This document shows positions 11,180-24,286 of a stretch of 64,000 bases of DNA, one piece after another. The DNA comes from Viridothelium virens (lineage: Eukaryota; Ascomycota; Dothideomycetes; Trypetheliales; Trypetheliaceae): NCBI GenBank assembly GCA_010094025.1, contig ML991798.1, positions 248,001 through 312,000 on the forward strand. Direction: 5' to 3'. Position 1 is the first letter of the stretch. Each line of letters starts with the position of its first letter. Made by a program: the position numbers and the translations under genes. The notes below the pieces were generated by a model. The model searched no databases, was not told the origin of the DNA, and saw nothing but the letters and a program-made list of their open reading frames with translations.

Positions 11180-14100
11180 ATGGTTAGGAATAGTGTTCTC
11201 TCCATGGGAATATCTCGCGATGACGGCGACGCTTTTTCGCAGAGCCACGCTTCCAAGGATCCCATGGTCAGCCATGTTAAGAACGAAGCCGCTCCGGGAT
11301 ACTTTGACATGGACCAGCGTAGTCCTAAGAAAGCATCTCCCACGTCTCTGCGAAGCAATCCATTATCGATACGTATCCCACCAAGTCCCTCGCTGGACTC
11401 ACTAGGATTTACATCGCTTCAGTATCTACCCATGCCGCTTGTGATTTTATCCTCTATGAAGACCGTAGTACTAGCCAATGAGGCCATGGGCAGGTTGCTA
11501 GGTATTGACCTCTTAGCGATGTCAGAGGAAACAGAATCTCGATCTGAGGGTGCTTTATCCGTAACGGACGTGTTACATGGTCTTACATTAGGCCAATTGG
11601 GAATCGACATGCTTCAAAATGGTAGTCCGATTTGGGTTGCTTGGGACGTGAGTTCTACCAATGAGATTAGCCCCATCGCTGTCGCTGATTAGACGAAACC
11701 AGCAATTTCTTGATACCATTAGCGATCAAGCTTCTCGAACATCTGGTGCGAGATCTGAGAGAATAGCCGACGGGGTTGAGTTCGTGGATAGCAATGCGTC
11801 CACGCCTACAAACGAGAACAAAGCAGACAGTCGGCATAGACCTAGTCAGAGCACTGGATCGGAACCCCATTTGACAGGAACCTATTTACCTTCCACAATG
11901 GTTCATGATGTAGCCGTAGACGTGATTCTCTCCCCGGAGCGGGATGTAGTATCAAGGCTGCCTAAGAAAAGTGGGAAGAATATAGGTTCCGAGACGCAGA
12001 TGCAGGCCACCATGATCATCACAGTTTGGAATACCGATGAAGAGCAGTATTTCACTCTGACGTTTACTAGTGTAAACAATAGCGCTGTAGACAAATCTCG
12101 GCCATCCACACGGAGAGTACATCGGGTGCCCACTGACTTGAGCAAGTCGCCAAGCTCTACATCCAGCTCCACGTCGTCAGGTAGATCGTCCACTAGAAGT
12201 CCTAATCCAGGACCGCCATCCGCTAATAAGCCTCAATTCCCTCCGTCTGGACCTCCCTCGCGATCAGGTGTCGCTTCATCTCCCTCCGTCTTGCAAAAAG
12301 CTACTCGCTTGAAGGATGCTATTCTGAACTCAATCAGGATGCCCGCATATGCTATGTGGAAAGATGAGAGCCTAGGAATTCCGAACAAGGCCCTTCTGGA
12401 GCTGCAGTCTGGCGCAGCCGAATCGGATACTAATAATACCAGCGATCAGCGAGAATTTCTCTCTCGCTTTCAAATATGGACCGAAGATTTCGCAAGAGAG
12501 CTCTCATTAGATGAATTTCCTATACTGCAGCTTTGCCGAAACCAAAAGCGGTTCGAGGGCATGAGGATCGGCATGAAAAATCCAGTCACCGGTGTCAGAC
12601 TCGTGTTCGATTGCAATGGAGAAACTATATCCGATGATAGAACTGGGGAATTCCTGGGCGGAATTGTTTTATTCAAGGATGTGACCGAATATACAAAGCG
12701 CATCGCTGCTCAAATTCAAGAAAATGAGCGCCAATTTGAGTATATTGCAAATATGATCCCGCCAATGATCTGGACGACCACCCCAGAAGGCCACCATGAC
12801 TGGTATTCAAAGCGTTGGTACGACTACACTGGTCTTACCATGGAGGAATCTTTCGGAGAAGGCTGGAGAGGGGCCTTCCATCCGGAGGACATGCCAGCGA
12901 CTACAGCTCGATGGCTTCATTCTCTAGCTACGGGCGAAGAATACATGACCGAGTATCGATGTCGGCGTTACGACGGGGAATGGCGATGGATGTTGGGTCG
13001 AGCATTACCTTTCCGTGAAGAGGACGGAACGATTGTGAAATGGTTTGGCACCTGCACCGATATTCATGATCTCGTCGAAGCCCGTGAGGCAGCCAAACAG
13101 TTGCGCGAGCAACTTTTGAGGGTCATCGAGCACGCCAAAGTCACAATGTGGGCTATTGACCGTGAGCGAAATCTCACGCTACTGGAAGGCAGTATGAAGT
13201 GGCACGGGAAGTGGGCGTCAGTTCTCGCTCAATCAAATGTCAACACCTCATCCAAGAATCAACTAGGCCTCGGCAAGAATGTGTACGACACATTTAGTGA
13301 GAAGTTTGAGACGGAAGAGGACCCCTGGTTCAAGGAACCCGTCGAACAAATCCTGGCAGGCCGAGCTTTAGACGAGACTAAAGAGGTTCATCTTGAGGAT
13401 ACAGACCGTTGGCTTCGTGCTCGCTTTGTCCCACTCATTCGTAATGAAAGAAAAGCGGGCATAGAAGGAGATAGCTTTGTTGACGGTGTCATTGGCGTTG
13501 CCATGGATGTTACCGAACTTCGTAAGCGTGAACAGGACCTTGGGAAGCAGGAGCAGGAGAACGCGGCTTTACTTGCTAACGCTGCCGCGGCCAAGGAGGC
13601 CAGCCGCATGAAGAGCCAATTTCTAGCAAATGTTCGTGCTCCACAGAGAAGCCCAGTTGCAATCGCCTCATCAAAGTTAACAATCATATAGATGTCCCAT
13701 GAGATCCGCACACCCATAGCTGGCGTTATCGGAATGAGCGAACTTCTGCTAGACACCAGACTGGACGAAGAACAACAAGAGTGCGCGGAGAACATTCAGA
13801 GATCTGCAAACGGGCTGCTCACTGTGATCAATGATATCCTCGACTTCTCCAAAGTTGAGTCCGGCCGACTTGATATCGAGGAGGTTCAGTTCAGTCTATC
13901 AATCGTGCTCCGCGACGTTAGCAAGATGATGTCATTCGCAGCAGAGCGGAAAGGTCTCGACTACAAGAGCGACATCTGCGCTAACATTGCACGAGACCTG
14001 AGAGTCATGGGTGATCCAGGCAGATTACGACAGATTCTCACAAACCTTCTCACCAATAGCATCAAGTTTACTTCTGATGGACACGTCAAGTTATCGGTCT

Positions 14101-15738
14101 CAGTAGACAATGAGACGGATGACAGAATAGCGGTGCGGTTCATGGTAGAAGACACTGGTATTGGAATTGAAGAAGAGGTCAGGCGTAGATTGTTTAAGCC
14201 ATTCTCTCAAGCTGATTCCTCCACTGCTCGACGCTTTGGCGGCACCGGGCTTGGCTTGACAATTTGCAAAAATGTAAGACATCTGAAGCTATTGTCAATC
14301 AATCGGACGTTAATCAAATTAGCTGGTCGAATTGATGCACGGCAACATCTCACTAGAGTCCGCTCTTGGAGCAGGTACCAAGGCCAGCTTCTGGATTCCC
14401 TTCCATAAAGCTCCATATGACGACGATCAGCCCCCATTGATTTCCCTCGGATCGATACCCGACCGCCTCCAATCAGATGTGAGCATCTCGTGTGACAGTT
14501 CAACAGACCACACGCCGCCTGTGACCCCTATACTATCAAAGAAGGAAACTAGTCACGCAAGGTCCGAGTCCATGAATCCCGCTCCCGGTACGCCAATCGC
14601 AGAGCGAGCGCATCCGCTACAGGTAGAACGCAAAGACATCAATGTCCTAGTTGTGGAAGATAATGCTGTCAACCAACAGATAGCTTTGAAGCTAATTAAG
14701 AAACTTGGATTTGGAGTGAATGCTGTTTGGAATGGACAGGAAGCGCTACAATACTTGGAAAAGGATGCCTCAGAGGACCGACCCGATCCAGACATTATTT
14801 TGATGGATGTTCAGATGCCCATACTCGATGGCTATGGAGCAACTAAAATTTTACGAAGTCAAGAACCGTACAGGAGCAAGCCCAGCCTCCGCGGCCTACC
14901 CATCGTTGCCATGACGGCATCTGCAATACAAGGCGATCGGGAGAAATGCCAGAAGGCCGGGATGGATGACTATTTAGCCAAGCCGGTCACAAGCAAAGTA
15001 TTGGAGAAAATGCTAATGAAATGGGCCATTGAGGTGGAACAAAAGCGACGGCGAGGCGGCAAGTACTCAATTGCGACTCGACCTCAGCCCAAGCGAGCTA
15101 TCTCGGATACGACCATATCATCCAGCGAAGCAGAACACCGGAATGAATCACCCTCATTGCAGAATCAATCAGGTATCTCTACAGGCAGTGCAAAATCAGT
15201 AAAGAAGGCTACCGAGGATGTCGACACGCGTCTCCACCGCATCGATTTCGACACCAAGAATACGCTTGCGACATCTACCTCTGACGAAGCCTCTCGATCT
15301 TTCCAACGTCAAAGGGCCGAGGAGCAAGCCGCCAGTTCTCGAGACGATAAACTCCTCCAAAGCAGCGAGAACCCTCGACTGGCTCATCGCAACAGCGGAT
15401 TGCCCCCACGCGAGGAACAGAAGACCATGCGACTCGACGGCGCAAAACCACGTCTCGCACTTACCCAGGAGAATGTCGAGCGATTGACTCAGAAGCATGA
15501 GCAGAGTGACAAGAACGATTTGCCGGATGACACGCAGAGACAGGATAGTACTAGCAGTGTGGAGGTAGGCGGAGGGCGAGGAGCCAGCCATGTAAGCCCA
15601 TCCAATCCTCGGAGAAGAGAAAAACGCCCGACAACACCGTCTGGACGTAATCGGGACGGAGGACACAAGACGGCGCCGAGGCCGGCACTAGAGGGGCAGA
15701 GGATTGATAGCGAGGTAACGGTTAGGAAAAGTGAATGA
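11180..15738 (+). CDS. hybrid histidine kinase with PAS domains and receiver
   Basis: Four exons: 11180-11647, 11703-13631, 13692-14273 and 14323-15738, all phase 0, giving 1464 residues. Order: a disordered N-terminus with a PAS-like segment (about 60-140); a PAS domain (about 495-620, MIPPMIWTTTPEGHHDWYSK...HPED); a second PAS (about 630-760); the HisKA H-box FLAN|MSHEIRTP, made by the second splice, with phospho-acceptor His about 802; HATPase_c with N box RQILTNLLTNSIKFT, G1 EDTGIGI and G2 GGTGLGL (about 900-990), the last split by the third intron; and a receiver domain from VLVVEDNAVNQQ (about 1100) with phospho-acceptor Asp about 1155 in LMDVQMP and Lys in YLAKPV. A 240-residue disordered tail follows. 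No transmembrane segment, so probably cytosolic; it should feed phosphate to Ypd1. It resembles the fungal group with PAS repeats (TcsA/Fos-1 and relatives), but I cannot fix the group. Confidence 0.9.
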
Positions 15739-18700
15739 CCTGGACGATTCTGCGTTGGAGGAATCATTGGCCTCATGAGTACCACCTGGACGATTTATTT
15801 GTTTTTCCCCCTTTTGCATTGGGCGAGGTGCGCCTGGTTTGGATACGGAGTAAGCGGAGAGGTCGAGAGGCGGACGGTAGTTACTTTCTTCTCTTCCAAC
15901 AGACCGCTTTTCACGAAAATTTTGGATTGGGAAGATCTTGGAACCAACAAAAGCACTTCCCTTTCGGATTCTTGTTTCGCCTTTTTTTTCTGTACATGTA
16001 TGTATTTTCACCATCAGCAGCATCAAGGCGGCGCAATGCAGAATGGGAGCTACAAATTCGGGCGAGTCTGAAAGGAAGAGTTTCACGAGCTAGAAAGAGT
16101 TTGGGGGGAATGCAGATACGGGGTTACCTACCTGATACTCTAAAGTATCGACGTACAATTTGTTTTTATTCGTTTCACAATTTTTAGTGGGGACGGGGAT
16201 CACCGACGAGCCTCTGGGTATCTGGATTCCTGGGGAAACGGCAGCAAGGGCGATCAACAGGTACACGTTCGGAGACACTGGCCGGACTGCTGGCGTCGTT
16301 GTTGATCAGCGACGATCAGGAACTATAACCGCACGTGGAATACGATGGCAAGATTATCGCGCGGCAGCTTCATCTAATCCTCTTGCATCTTACCCCTGGC
16401 CGGCCGCGAGACAAGTGGAGTATCGAAAAATTTTCCTTGAAGGCGCGCGAGCAAACCCTCAAATGCAAGCGGAGGACGAGAACACTGCAGACTGCTGAAG
16501 TTTATTACCACCAACACGAATCTGAAGCACAAGGAGCTTGAATTTTCAATGCGCCAGGTACAGAGGCGGATCAAGTATAGAAATCCTTCGGAGAATTATC
16601 CACTAATTTCTGATACTCTATCGACACAAAAAACATATCTACCCCCCAAAAGCAAACTGCAAACACTGGAGTTTGGCTTGCGGGTGGTTGTTTTAAACAC
16701 TGGCACGAATCATGGGCCGAAGCAAGGTGACCCCTGAGCTGAAGGAGATTTCGGTACCCCGTAAACGGACAAAGTTTCGGCTAGCCAAGCTCCCTTCTTG
16801 CCGTTTTGGCGCGTGTTGTTCAACGCCAAGTGGAGTTCATGATTTTGTTTTCTTCGCTTGGGTACTCCGTACTCCGTACTTTCCTCATAGCTCCACGGAG
16901 ATGCCGTAGATCTCGCCAGAGCACAGGAGGGCACCAAGGAGCGAAGAGTTCTAGTCGCTAGAGGTCTCCGCAAAATTCACAGCGAGCTGACTATTTCTCA
17001 CTGCTCTAGTTACCAGACCAGCTCCCCAGCACATCAGACGTTGAATTAAGATTTAATTGGTGATCACGGTGGCTGTGAAGCAGATTTGCAAGATAGACTT
17101 GGCGGCAAGCCCGTCTCGATAAGCTTCATTCTCCACATACGCCTCAGAGAGAGGAGAGGGAAGAAGGGCTTGCAGCTAATCGGTGTGCATGCGAGGCTGC
17201 GATGCAACATGTGCTACATTCAGTTTAGAAGCCAAGTGCCTGATTGGGCGGATAAGGCAAAGATGGCTAGGGCGTACCTTTGAGGCTTAGCGGCAGATCA
17301 TCTCCCGACGGAAACGGTATGGCGCCAGCTGACAGCTTCCCCTTTTCGGGCTGCTCGGGGCGTCGGAAAGCGGGTCACTTAGACACGACACAACAGAGAC
17401 ACTTTTCGCTGACAGCAGCTAACTATCTCTCGTGCATCAAGAGACGACAGCAAAGAGGGAAAAAAAATCAAATGGCGTTCCTCTGGCGTCCACTAGCATA
17501 GTTATTACGCCTAACATTGCTTTTCAATTTTCTGTTGTGAAGGGCTTGGTAGGATTCACAGCTTCAAGTTGTTAGCGCCATCTGTGTTTCATGAACAAGC
17601 ATGGCGCGCTTGCTTGCACTCCCATCTGGGTCGCGAGGGTGCCTTTGCTGCGCTTCGCGTTTGGCGCCGCTATTGAATTAAGAGGAGAGAAATTAGGATA
17701 CGGAGCATTATGATGGAACTTAGGAGAAAAGGAAATATGGTAGACGAGTCAGGGTGTCTCTGGCCATTTGGCGCTCCTTTCGGTCGCTCTATCTATCCCC
17801 GAAGCTCTACCTTGCTTTTATTTCCCTACTATTCCCCGCACTGGCGAAGGGTAAGGTACTGTATTGCACCATTGGGGCACCATTGGGGAATTGGTCTTGG
17901 GAATTGTCATCGGTCACGCGTTCATTTGCCGACCGAGGACCCCAAATTCATCTCTGCGTACCCTCTGGTGGAGTGTCATGACAGGTAACGTAGATTTTTT
18001 CTTTTTTGTCTTCCTTCCTCAAACTATCGCGCTGCACCCACGGAATCGGTATCGATCATCGCTGCTTATAGCCATGCACGTCAGTGAGTTGGATATTCAG
18101 GTCAGAGGCCAGAGAGCGATTAGATTATGGTTTAGCCTCTCAAAGCTCCCTAGGGGCCATGCAAGCCACAGACGACTGGCGCTGTGCCGGCTTTTCATCT
18201 TGCGACGGAGGGCTTTTCTTTCTCCCCACACGGCCGGATCGTAGGCTAAGTTAGCCGTATCTGCTCGCGACTTGGTGCACACGTAACCCTGCGCCAGTGA
18301 GTAGCGAACCTCAAGCGCTTAACCGAGTCGGTGCTAAGCGCGGTGCGGGCGTTGGACCTGTCGGGAGGGTTGCCCTGCAGAAAATGATGAACACTGGCCG
18401 GGAAGAAGAAGCACCTGTTGCAGCCACTGAGTGAAAGAAATGATTCGGTACCGGGGCCCTGGAGCCCGAAGAGGCCAGGGAGCCAGTGCCGGCGGCAAAA
18501 GATTCCTGCTGATTGTGCTGGCGACGGGGCCATTCAGGCGTCCTGATACCTGAGGTTCTGCAAGCTGGCCACTATTGGCCGATTGACGTAGGGGTCAAAG
18601 GTGAAGGGAAAGCTCTCGCTCACCAGTCGGCCTAGTGCCTCCTCTAATCCCGATGGAGTCTACTGGCGAGCGTGGTAGGGGGCTTCACGGAAGAGGGGCG

Positions 18701-19789
18701 GGATGGCTTTTTTTTGACGGGGTGCAAGGGCGGCCCAGGATTTGAGGGATTGCAGGTTCATGCTGGCCCCATGCATGGGCAGGGCCTGGGAGTGGTGGGA
18801 GTCTCTGGCACCTCTGGGAAGCTTGGGGGAGGGCGAGTGCTCGGGTGTGCAGGTGGCTGTTCAGTGTTCAGCCAGCTTGCCGGCTAGCGACGCGGGCAAA
18901 CGTCATCTCTCCAAGACGCCTGAAGTCCACCCACATCATCGTGTTGTCCCGAGTTTATCTATGCTTCAGGGCCCCCCCCCTTTGGACGACGTCGTGATCA
19001 GCAATTTTTCGTCCCGAACAAACTCTGTACTCATTCCCGCGATTTCACTCCGCTTCGTTTCCTTTTGCCTAAGCCCCAATCCACCACTGCAATCTACAAT
19101 CTGCAATTCTCATTCGCAGCCTGAGCTCACCTTCCTGATCGTCGCTGCAACTGCGCCTCTTCGTATTTCCTCTTCCTGAACCACGCATCACTATTCGATC
19201 CGGCTATCTCTATATCTCTACTCTACCATACTTCCGACCGGGGACCAGCTTCTTTAACAGCAGCGGTGCTCGTGCAATATTACCACCATTATTACTACGG
19301 CTTGCCCTAATCTGAACGCACGGGTCATCTCTCGTGCAGACGCGCCAGGGCTTAGCATCGCGCCGTCACAGCAAGTCGCCACGCCGTTGTTGGTCTGTTG
19401 CCCCCTTGTTACCTCGTTGGATCTTGTCCCCTTCACACCCTGGCCTAAAGGACAGCCAGCCGAGCAGCGATCGGCACCTGAGACGACTGCATCACTTCCC
19501 GGCACCGGCCACGCACTCGGGAGCTCCCTGGCGGACTTTAAAGAGAACTGCTGATCCTGTACATCAGACTTTTGTTTGATCGCCTTCCCCACGTTGTGTT
19601 GTTCTATGAACAGGTCCCTTATTTTTTTTTTTTGTCTCGACTTGTAATCTAACAAGACCCTGCGTACCTGTTCACCCTCAATTGTTTCGAACGCGAATCC
19701 CTTAACCCCCTTGTTGACTTTCATTGCCAACAACACCGTCATATTTTAATCGACACTTCCCCTAGTCCTCGTCTTGTCAATCAGCAAAG
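15739..19789. other. 4 kb gene-poor region upstream of flbC
   Basis: No open frame in these 4 kb resembles a protein family, on either strand. The left end holds the 3' UTR of the kinase. The right end (about 18950-19789) is CT-rich and reads like a long promoter and leader for the zinc-finger gene. A short direct repeat of ACTCCGT lies near 16863-16882. Long upstream regions are common for fungal developmental regulators. Confidence 0.5.
19606..19647 (+). promoter_or_regulatory. possible upstream open reading frame in the flbC leader
   Basis: ATG followed by 12 more codons and a stop (MNRSLIFFFCLDL), ending 142 nt before the flbC start and running through a 12-T tract. It lies in the CT-rich part likely to be transcribed as leader. 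Whether the mRNA includes it is inference. Confidence 0.3.
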
Positions 19790-20974
19790 ATGGCCATGGC
19801 AGTGGACAATCGTCAACAAGCGTCGATGGGCACAATGGGGTACGACCCGCTTCGCTACCCTCCTGGACCCCAGTTTACGAACCCTTGGGCTTCACAAACT
19901 TCGGCGCCATCCTCATCTTCTCAACTTTACCCATCCACCCTGGCTGCTGGTCGGTCAAGCGGTTTAGAAAGCAGTCCTCAGCAGACAATTCCCAGATCAA
20001 GCGCAGTGTCCTCAATGCCATATGCCACCAGCATTCCGGTCACTTCTGCGCCCATTGGAACAGGTATTAGTCTTCCACCAGATGCCCTGTACGGACAGCA
20101 AAACTTACTGGACGTTCCGCAAGAAGTCTTGAATCCAGGCAGGTCATATCCTGGTGAGGTCTCGGCCGCTGAAACCACTACCGCTGCTACGTACGCACCT
20201 ACTTCTGCTCCTCAATATGCTATGGATTACGCTCCGACTCGTACTGCTTATGACTATACGCAAGATGCTGTCAGGCGAGGCTCTCATCCGTAGGTCACCT
20301 TTTCACTGCTATACAAAGACGCATGTTAACGGTTGTGTTAGTCTTTCGCAGCCACAAGCACGAAGTACCTTCAGCGACGCTCTCGATGCAAGCCGCGGCA
20401 TGGTCGCAATGAGCCAAGACATCACCCCACGAAACATTTATGGCAACGCAGGCAATCGGAACTCTACCGATTCTTATGGCTTTCCGGCAACGCACTCTGC
20501 CCACTCGTCCATTTCATCAGCCAGCTACAACCCATCCTATTACCAAGGTTCAGTAGGCGACTCATCGGTGACTGATTACAGCTCAGCCTCTGAATCTGTT
20601 GGCGATATGGGTAGCCGGACTCTCCCTCGTCCTACCGCATTGCTCGGACCCAACCTCCCTCCCGCACCGCAATCGATGATGGGTCAATTCAGCTCCAAGG
20701 TTTCGTCGAGCTCGCAGAAGAAACACAAGTGCAAGATCTGTGACAAGCGATTTACTCGACCTAGTTCACTCCAGACTCATATGTACAGCCACACTGGCGA
20801 AAAACGTACGTGTCCATGATGCCCTTGAACAATTGACGATTTGCTAACATTTTCGTAGCATTTGCATGCGATGTAGAGGGTTGTGGCAGACACTTCTCCG
20901 TTGTATCAAATCTTCGTCGACATCGCAAAGTACACAAAGGCGACCGGGATCATCCGTCGCCGGAAGAAGACTGA
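19790..20974 (+). CDS. flbC: C2H2 conidiation regulator, FlbC type
   Basis: Three exons: 19790-20289, 20342-20805 and 20859-20974, giving 359 residues, close to the 354 of A. nidulans FlbC. Joins fall within Pro codons (CC|T and C|CA). The N-terminal 260 residues are Ser/Thr/Gln/Tyr-rich, as in an activation region. Two C2H2 fingers lie at the C-terminus: CKICDKRFTRPSSLQTHMYSH, then the linker TGEKPFA, whose Pro is made by the second splice, then CDVEGCGRHFSVVSNLRRHRKVH. The protein ends soon after in GDRDHPSPEED. The finger pair and the position at the C-terminus match the FlbC family, which activates brlA and conidiation in aspergilli. At the second join a nearer CAG acceptor exists but breaks the frame. 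Function in this species is inferred by family. Confidence 0.8.
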
Positions 20975-23480
20975 TCGAGTGAAAATATCTTCTCCTAGTC
21001 CTGTCACGCGATCACGATTCGTCATTCTGCATATAATCAGCTCCTCAGCATGAATCTGGATACGCAACCTTAAAAATAATGCTTCGGGCGCTCCTTAATG
21101 CGTATTCAGGATACCCTTCGAGGGGTCGGGATTCAAAGTCCTGTTTCTTACCATTACATCAGTCGTTACTATACCTAGATACCCTTGGCGTCCTCTAATT
21201 ATTTCTTAATTTTTGGGAGATACTGGCTGGGGGATTACTTTGAAATATCTTTGTTGCACGGCGTTCATTGGAGACAAGTCGCGAGCAGATGCGCACGTTA
21301 TGGCGATTGTGGCCTTTGACGCTCCTCGCACATTGTTGTAACACTACCTCTTTTGTTTGTACGTGTTTCGAAGGCTGAATGGCTTTCGCGCACAACTGGA
21401 AGAGGCCACGAATATGAAGGAGGAATCAAATACGCAGGGAAGTGAAGTCACCTCTGGCACATTCCTTTTCCTAATTTACACGGACCCGTTACCATTTGTA
21501 CTACTAGTCAATTAGATGCCTCTTGCAAAAAAGAGAGAAGCGACTTTATGCTTGTTGAGGGCAACCAACAATTTAGCAACTTTATTGTGTTCAATCTCCT
21601 TCACAACATTTTCCCAATTCGCCTTGTCGTGTATCTACCTACCTAATGTTGGATGGGAATTTTTTGCTATACCACGCAGACCTGCAATTCAGGTCACAGG
21701 GTATGATCTCATCTCTGCCTGGACCCTGATTGCCCGGGGCCGCAGCTGCGGTTGGCTCCTTCCACCTTCCAAGTCTTTCACGCCTACGGTAGTACGCTCG
21801 TGCACGACCAACACACATTACATTATTCCCCCCTCGAATATTCCCAAGCGAAAAGAGCTGCCTCAAACAGGCAGCTTCACACCGCATTCTGCCCACCAGT
21901 CAGCACCCCAGCAATCCCCACTTTTCTTCTCGCTGCATACCGGCACACGCCAGGATACCGGGGTGATAAGAGAGGTAGGTTAGGTAGAGAGGGGGACCAC
22001 GAAAACAGGCAAGCTGCACTGTCGATCTGCGATTGCGTCAATGGCGCTCGTGCGGTGACAAGGGTGCTGGGGTGAAGACGGCAGGGGATTGGAACAGAGG
22101 GAAAGTGGAGAAAGAGGAGATGGCACGACTCGTTGTTGGCTGCAGCGGAGCGGCGGCGGCGGCGGCGGCGGCTCAGGCTGGCACCTCTGGCTTCTTCCTC
22201 TCTCTCCTAGACGATTAGCGTTGGACCCTGACGCTGTGGTGAGTAGGGGTGACACATCGCCTGTTCGTTGTTGATTGGCCTGCGGGCCGGACTTGTGGGG
22301 GGGTAAGAAGGGTTGGTAGCCAATGAGGTCGTGGGTTTGGTACGACCATAGGTTAGGGAGGGATTACGGTCCCTGAGATAATGGGAGTGGAGAAGGGAGG
22401 AAAACGTGGGTTTGGCTCTCCAATACCGTAGGATGGTAGGGATATACTGTGGTAGGCAGGTAGGGTATGTCAGAGTGATGAGGTACTTTCATTAACCAGG
22501 GTTCTGGTCCGGCGCAGTCGGATGATGACCTCGTTCGGAAGAGCCAATGATGATGGTATCACCATATCTTCCAGCTTGTCTTCTTTGTCGCTTTGCGAAT
22601 TCCGAGCACTCTGGCTAGCGTGGTGTTGGTTTGGTGAGCGAGGCAAGATAGACGAATCGCCCATCCGGTCGGTTCCCTAGTTCTTTCGAGAAGAAGCATG
22701 ATGACGAGAGACTGGTGGTGCAGCTTCTCACCTCTGGTGCTCCCGCGGCATTTGACCCATGTCAGCCCATGCTCCCGCTACTTTGTTACTGACGTTTTGG
22801 CGTTTTAGGCACACCGGATGCGGCGTTACACGAAGGACCCTTTTTCGTGCTCGTGCTGGGGGCTGCTTTGGCTGCTGCTTTCCCATGCACCATGCTCTCC
22901 TGTGCCTTCCTGTGCTTTCTTGGTCCCCTCCATGTTGGTCCTGTTTAACCTTTTCCAATGCGTCTGCCCGACACCGTTGCAGGAAAGCCAATTCGTATCC
23001 GAGCGTGCCCAGCTGCCTAGCTTCTGCCCTACCGTGCCTACCACGAACCGCCAGGCCGACGCAAGACACCACGCACGAGATAAGCTCAATGCATCTGGCG
23101 GCGTCTCAGCCCCTCCGCTGCCCTGCAGCCGCCTTCATCACCACCAGATTTCAGAAGCGGGGAACCGCAATCTGGCGCCTCTGCCATGCCCCTGTTTCTG
23201 CAGCACCCATCGACATCAGCATTCGTACTGCAATCTTTCTTGGGTGCACTTGATTGCCTAAGTGCATGCGTACGCAACTAATTTCACAATTGGGGAGTCA
23301 ACTAGGGCACCTGGGGAGTCGTTGATTTCTTTTTCCTCCCAAGATATCAGACGCGAGGCAAGGATCTCATCAAGAACATGCGCACTCGCGAGTCACGGTG
23401 CATAGATAAAAGAATACGATAGAATACGATCTCCCGTTCACTTCCCCAATCTGTCAGTCCCTGCATCATCGGTTGGAGAG
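20975..23480. other. gene-poor region downstream of flbC
   Basis: 2.5 kb with no frame I can assign. Frames at 21516-21983 and 22759-23253 are long but have irregular composition and no domain. A (CGG)n run lies at 22148-22172. The left end is presumably the flbC 3' UTR. Confidence 0.45.
22148..22172. repeat. (CGG)n microsatellite
   Basis: About eight uninterrupted CGG units in a stretch with no assigned gene. Confidence 0.8.
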
Positions 23481-24225
23481 TCAGACCCTTGGCCCTTCCA
23501 ACTCCAAGGTACGCTGGTACCTTGACGAGCTCGGCCCTGTCCTTTCATCCTTTGGTATCGCTCGCAAAAGCTCCTCATTTCTGCCTGGTGCAGGGTTTGC
23601 GCACAGCATGCTTGTTGTAATTATGGCATAGTCCAAGCTCGCCGTCAGGAAGAGGAAGAATCTCGCATCAAAGCTCATGCGCCCTGCCACTGAAACATCA
23701 TCCATCCCGAGCTTCCTCCGACTAATGCTTGGGTTCTGACTGACGGCTCGCGTGATAATGCGGCTCTGCCAGGTGTTGTCTCCCGGCTGGGCTGAGCGCG
23801 GGAACAGGCGTGTTGGTAGGATCTTCAGGGTCTTGAAGATTGGCGATGCCGGGCAAGAGCCGCGATCGAAGTCCTCGAGGAGGACCATCTATTCTTACCT
23901 TACGTAGACCGGTCGAGCCTCACCACGTGAGATAGGAGGCCTCAAACAGGATACATTGTTAGCATGATATTCGGGTTTGATGTTTCAAACACCTTAAAGA
24001 GGATCCCGAAACGTAGCAAGGCTTTTTGCCGTTGCCCAGGCTTAGAACACGTACGCTCCAATAATACTGATGAGGCTGAGCGACAATATGTGCCCAGAAA
24101 TTTCGCTGAGAGCCTCCTGGCCCATCTGAAATAGAAACAGGTGACATGTGTTCAGGAAGTAGCTCTTTTTTGAGGTTTCTAATATCGTCTAATTCATTGG
24201 GTTCTTGTCTGAGGACTATTTCCAT
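23481..24225 (-). CDS. doubtful hypothetical protein, two exons
   Basis: I do not recognise this. Two minus-strand frames, 24225-24055 and 23888-23481, can be joined in phase 0 through an intron with a strong GTACGT donor and a TAG acceptor, giving 192 residues. The first exon reads MEIVLRQEPNELDDIRNLKK and later FWAHIVAQPHQYYWS, which looks protein-like. The second contains GMDDVSVAGRMSFDARFFLF. There is no known domain, signal peptide or clear membrane segment. The start lies only 61 nt from the stop of the coiled-coil gene on the same strand. It could be a lineage-specific gene or a chance frame. Confidence 0.3.
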
Positions 24226-24286
24226 TCTCTGGTAATATACAGGAATTCATGCCGGCTATTCCTCTACCTGCGTGAAGGTAGGAAGT

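Noticed and set aside
16863-16882. ACTCCGT direct repeat as a possible control element
   Set aside because: The unit is short, only partly repeated, and similar strings occur elsewhere in the window (near 42895).
21516-21983. 155-residue plus-strand frame
   Set aside because: Irregular composition, overlapping open frames on the other strand, no domain or splice partner.
22759-23253. 164-residue frame rich in Cys, Pro and Arg
   Set aside because: Two other frames are open over the same bases, which points to base composition rather than coding.
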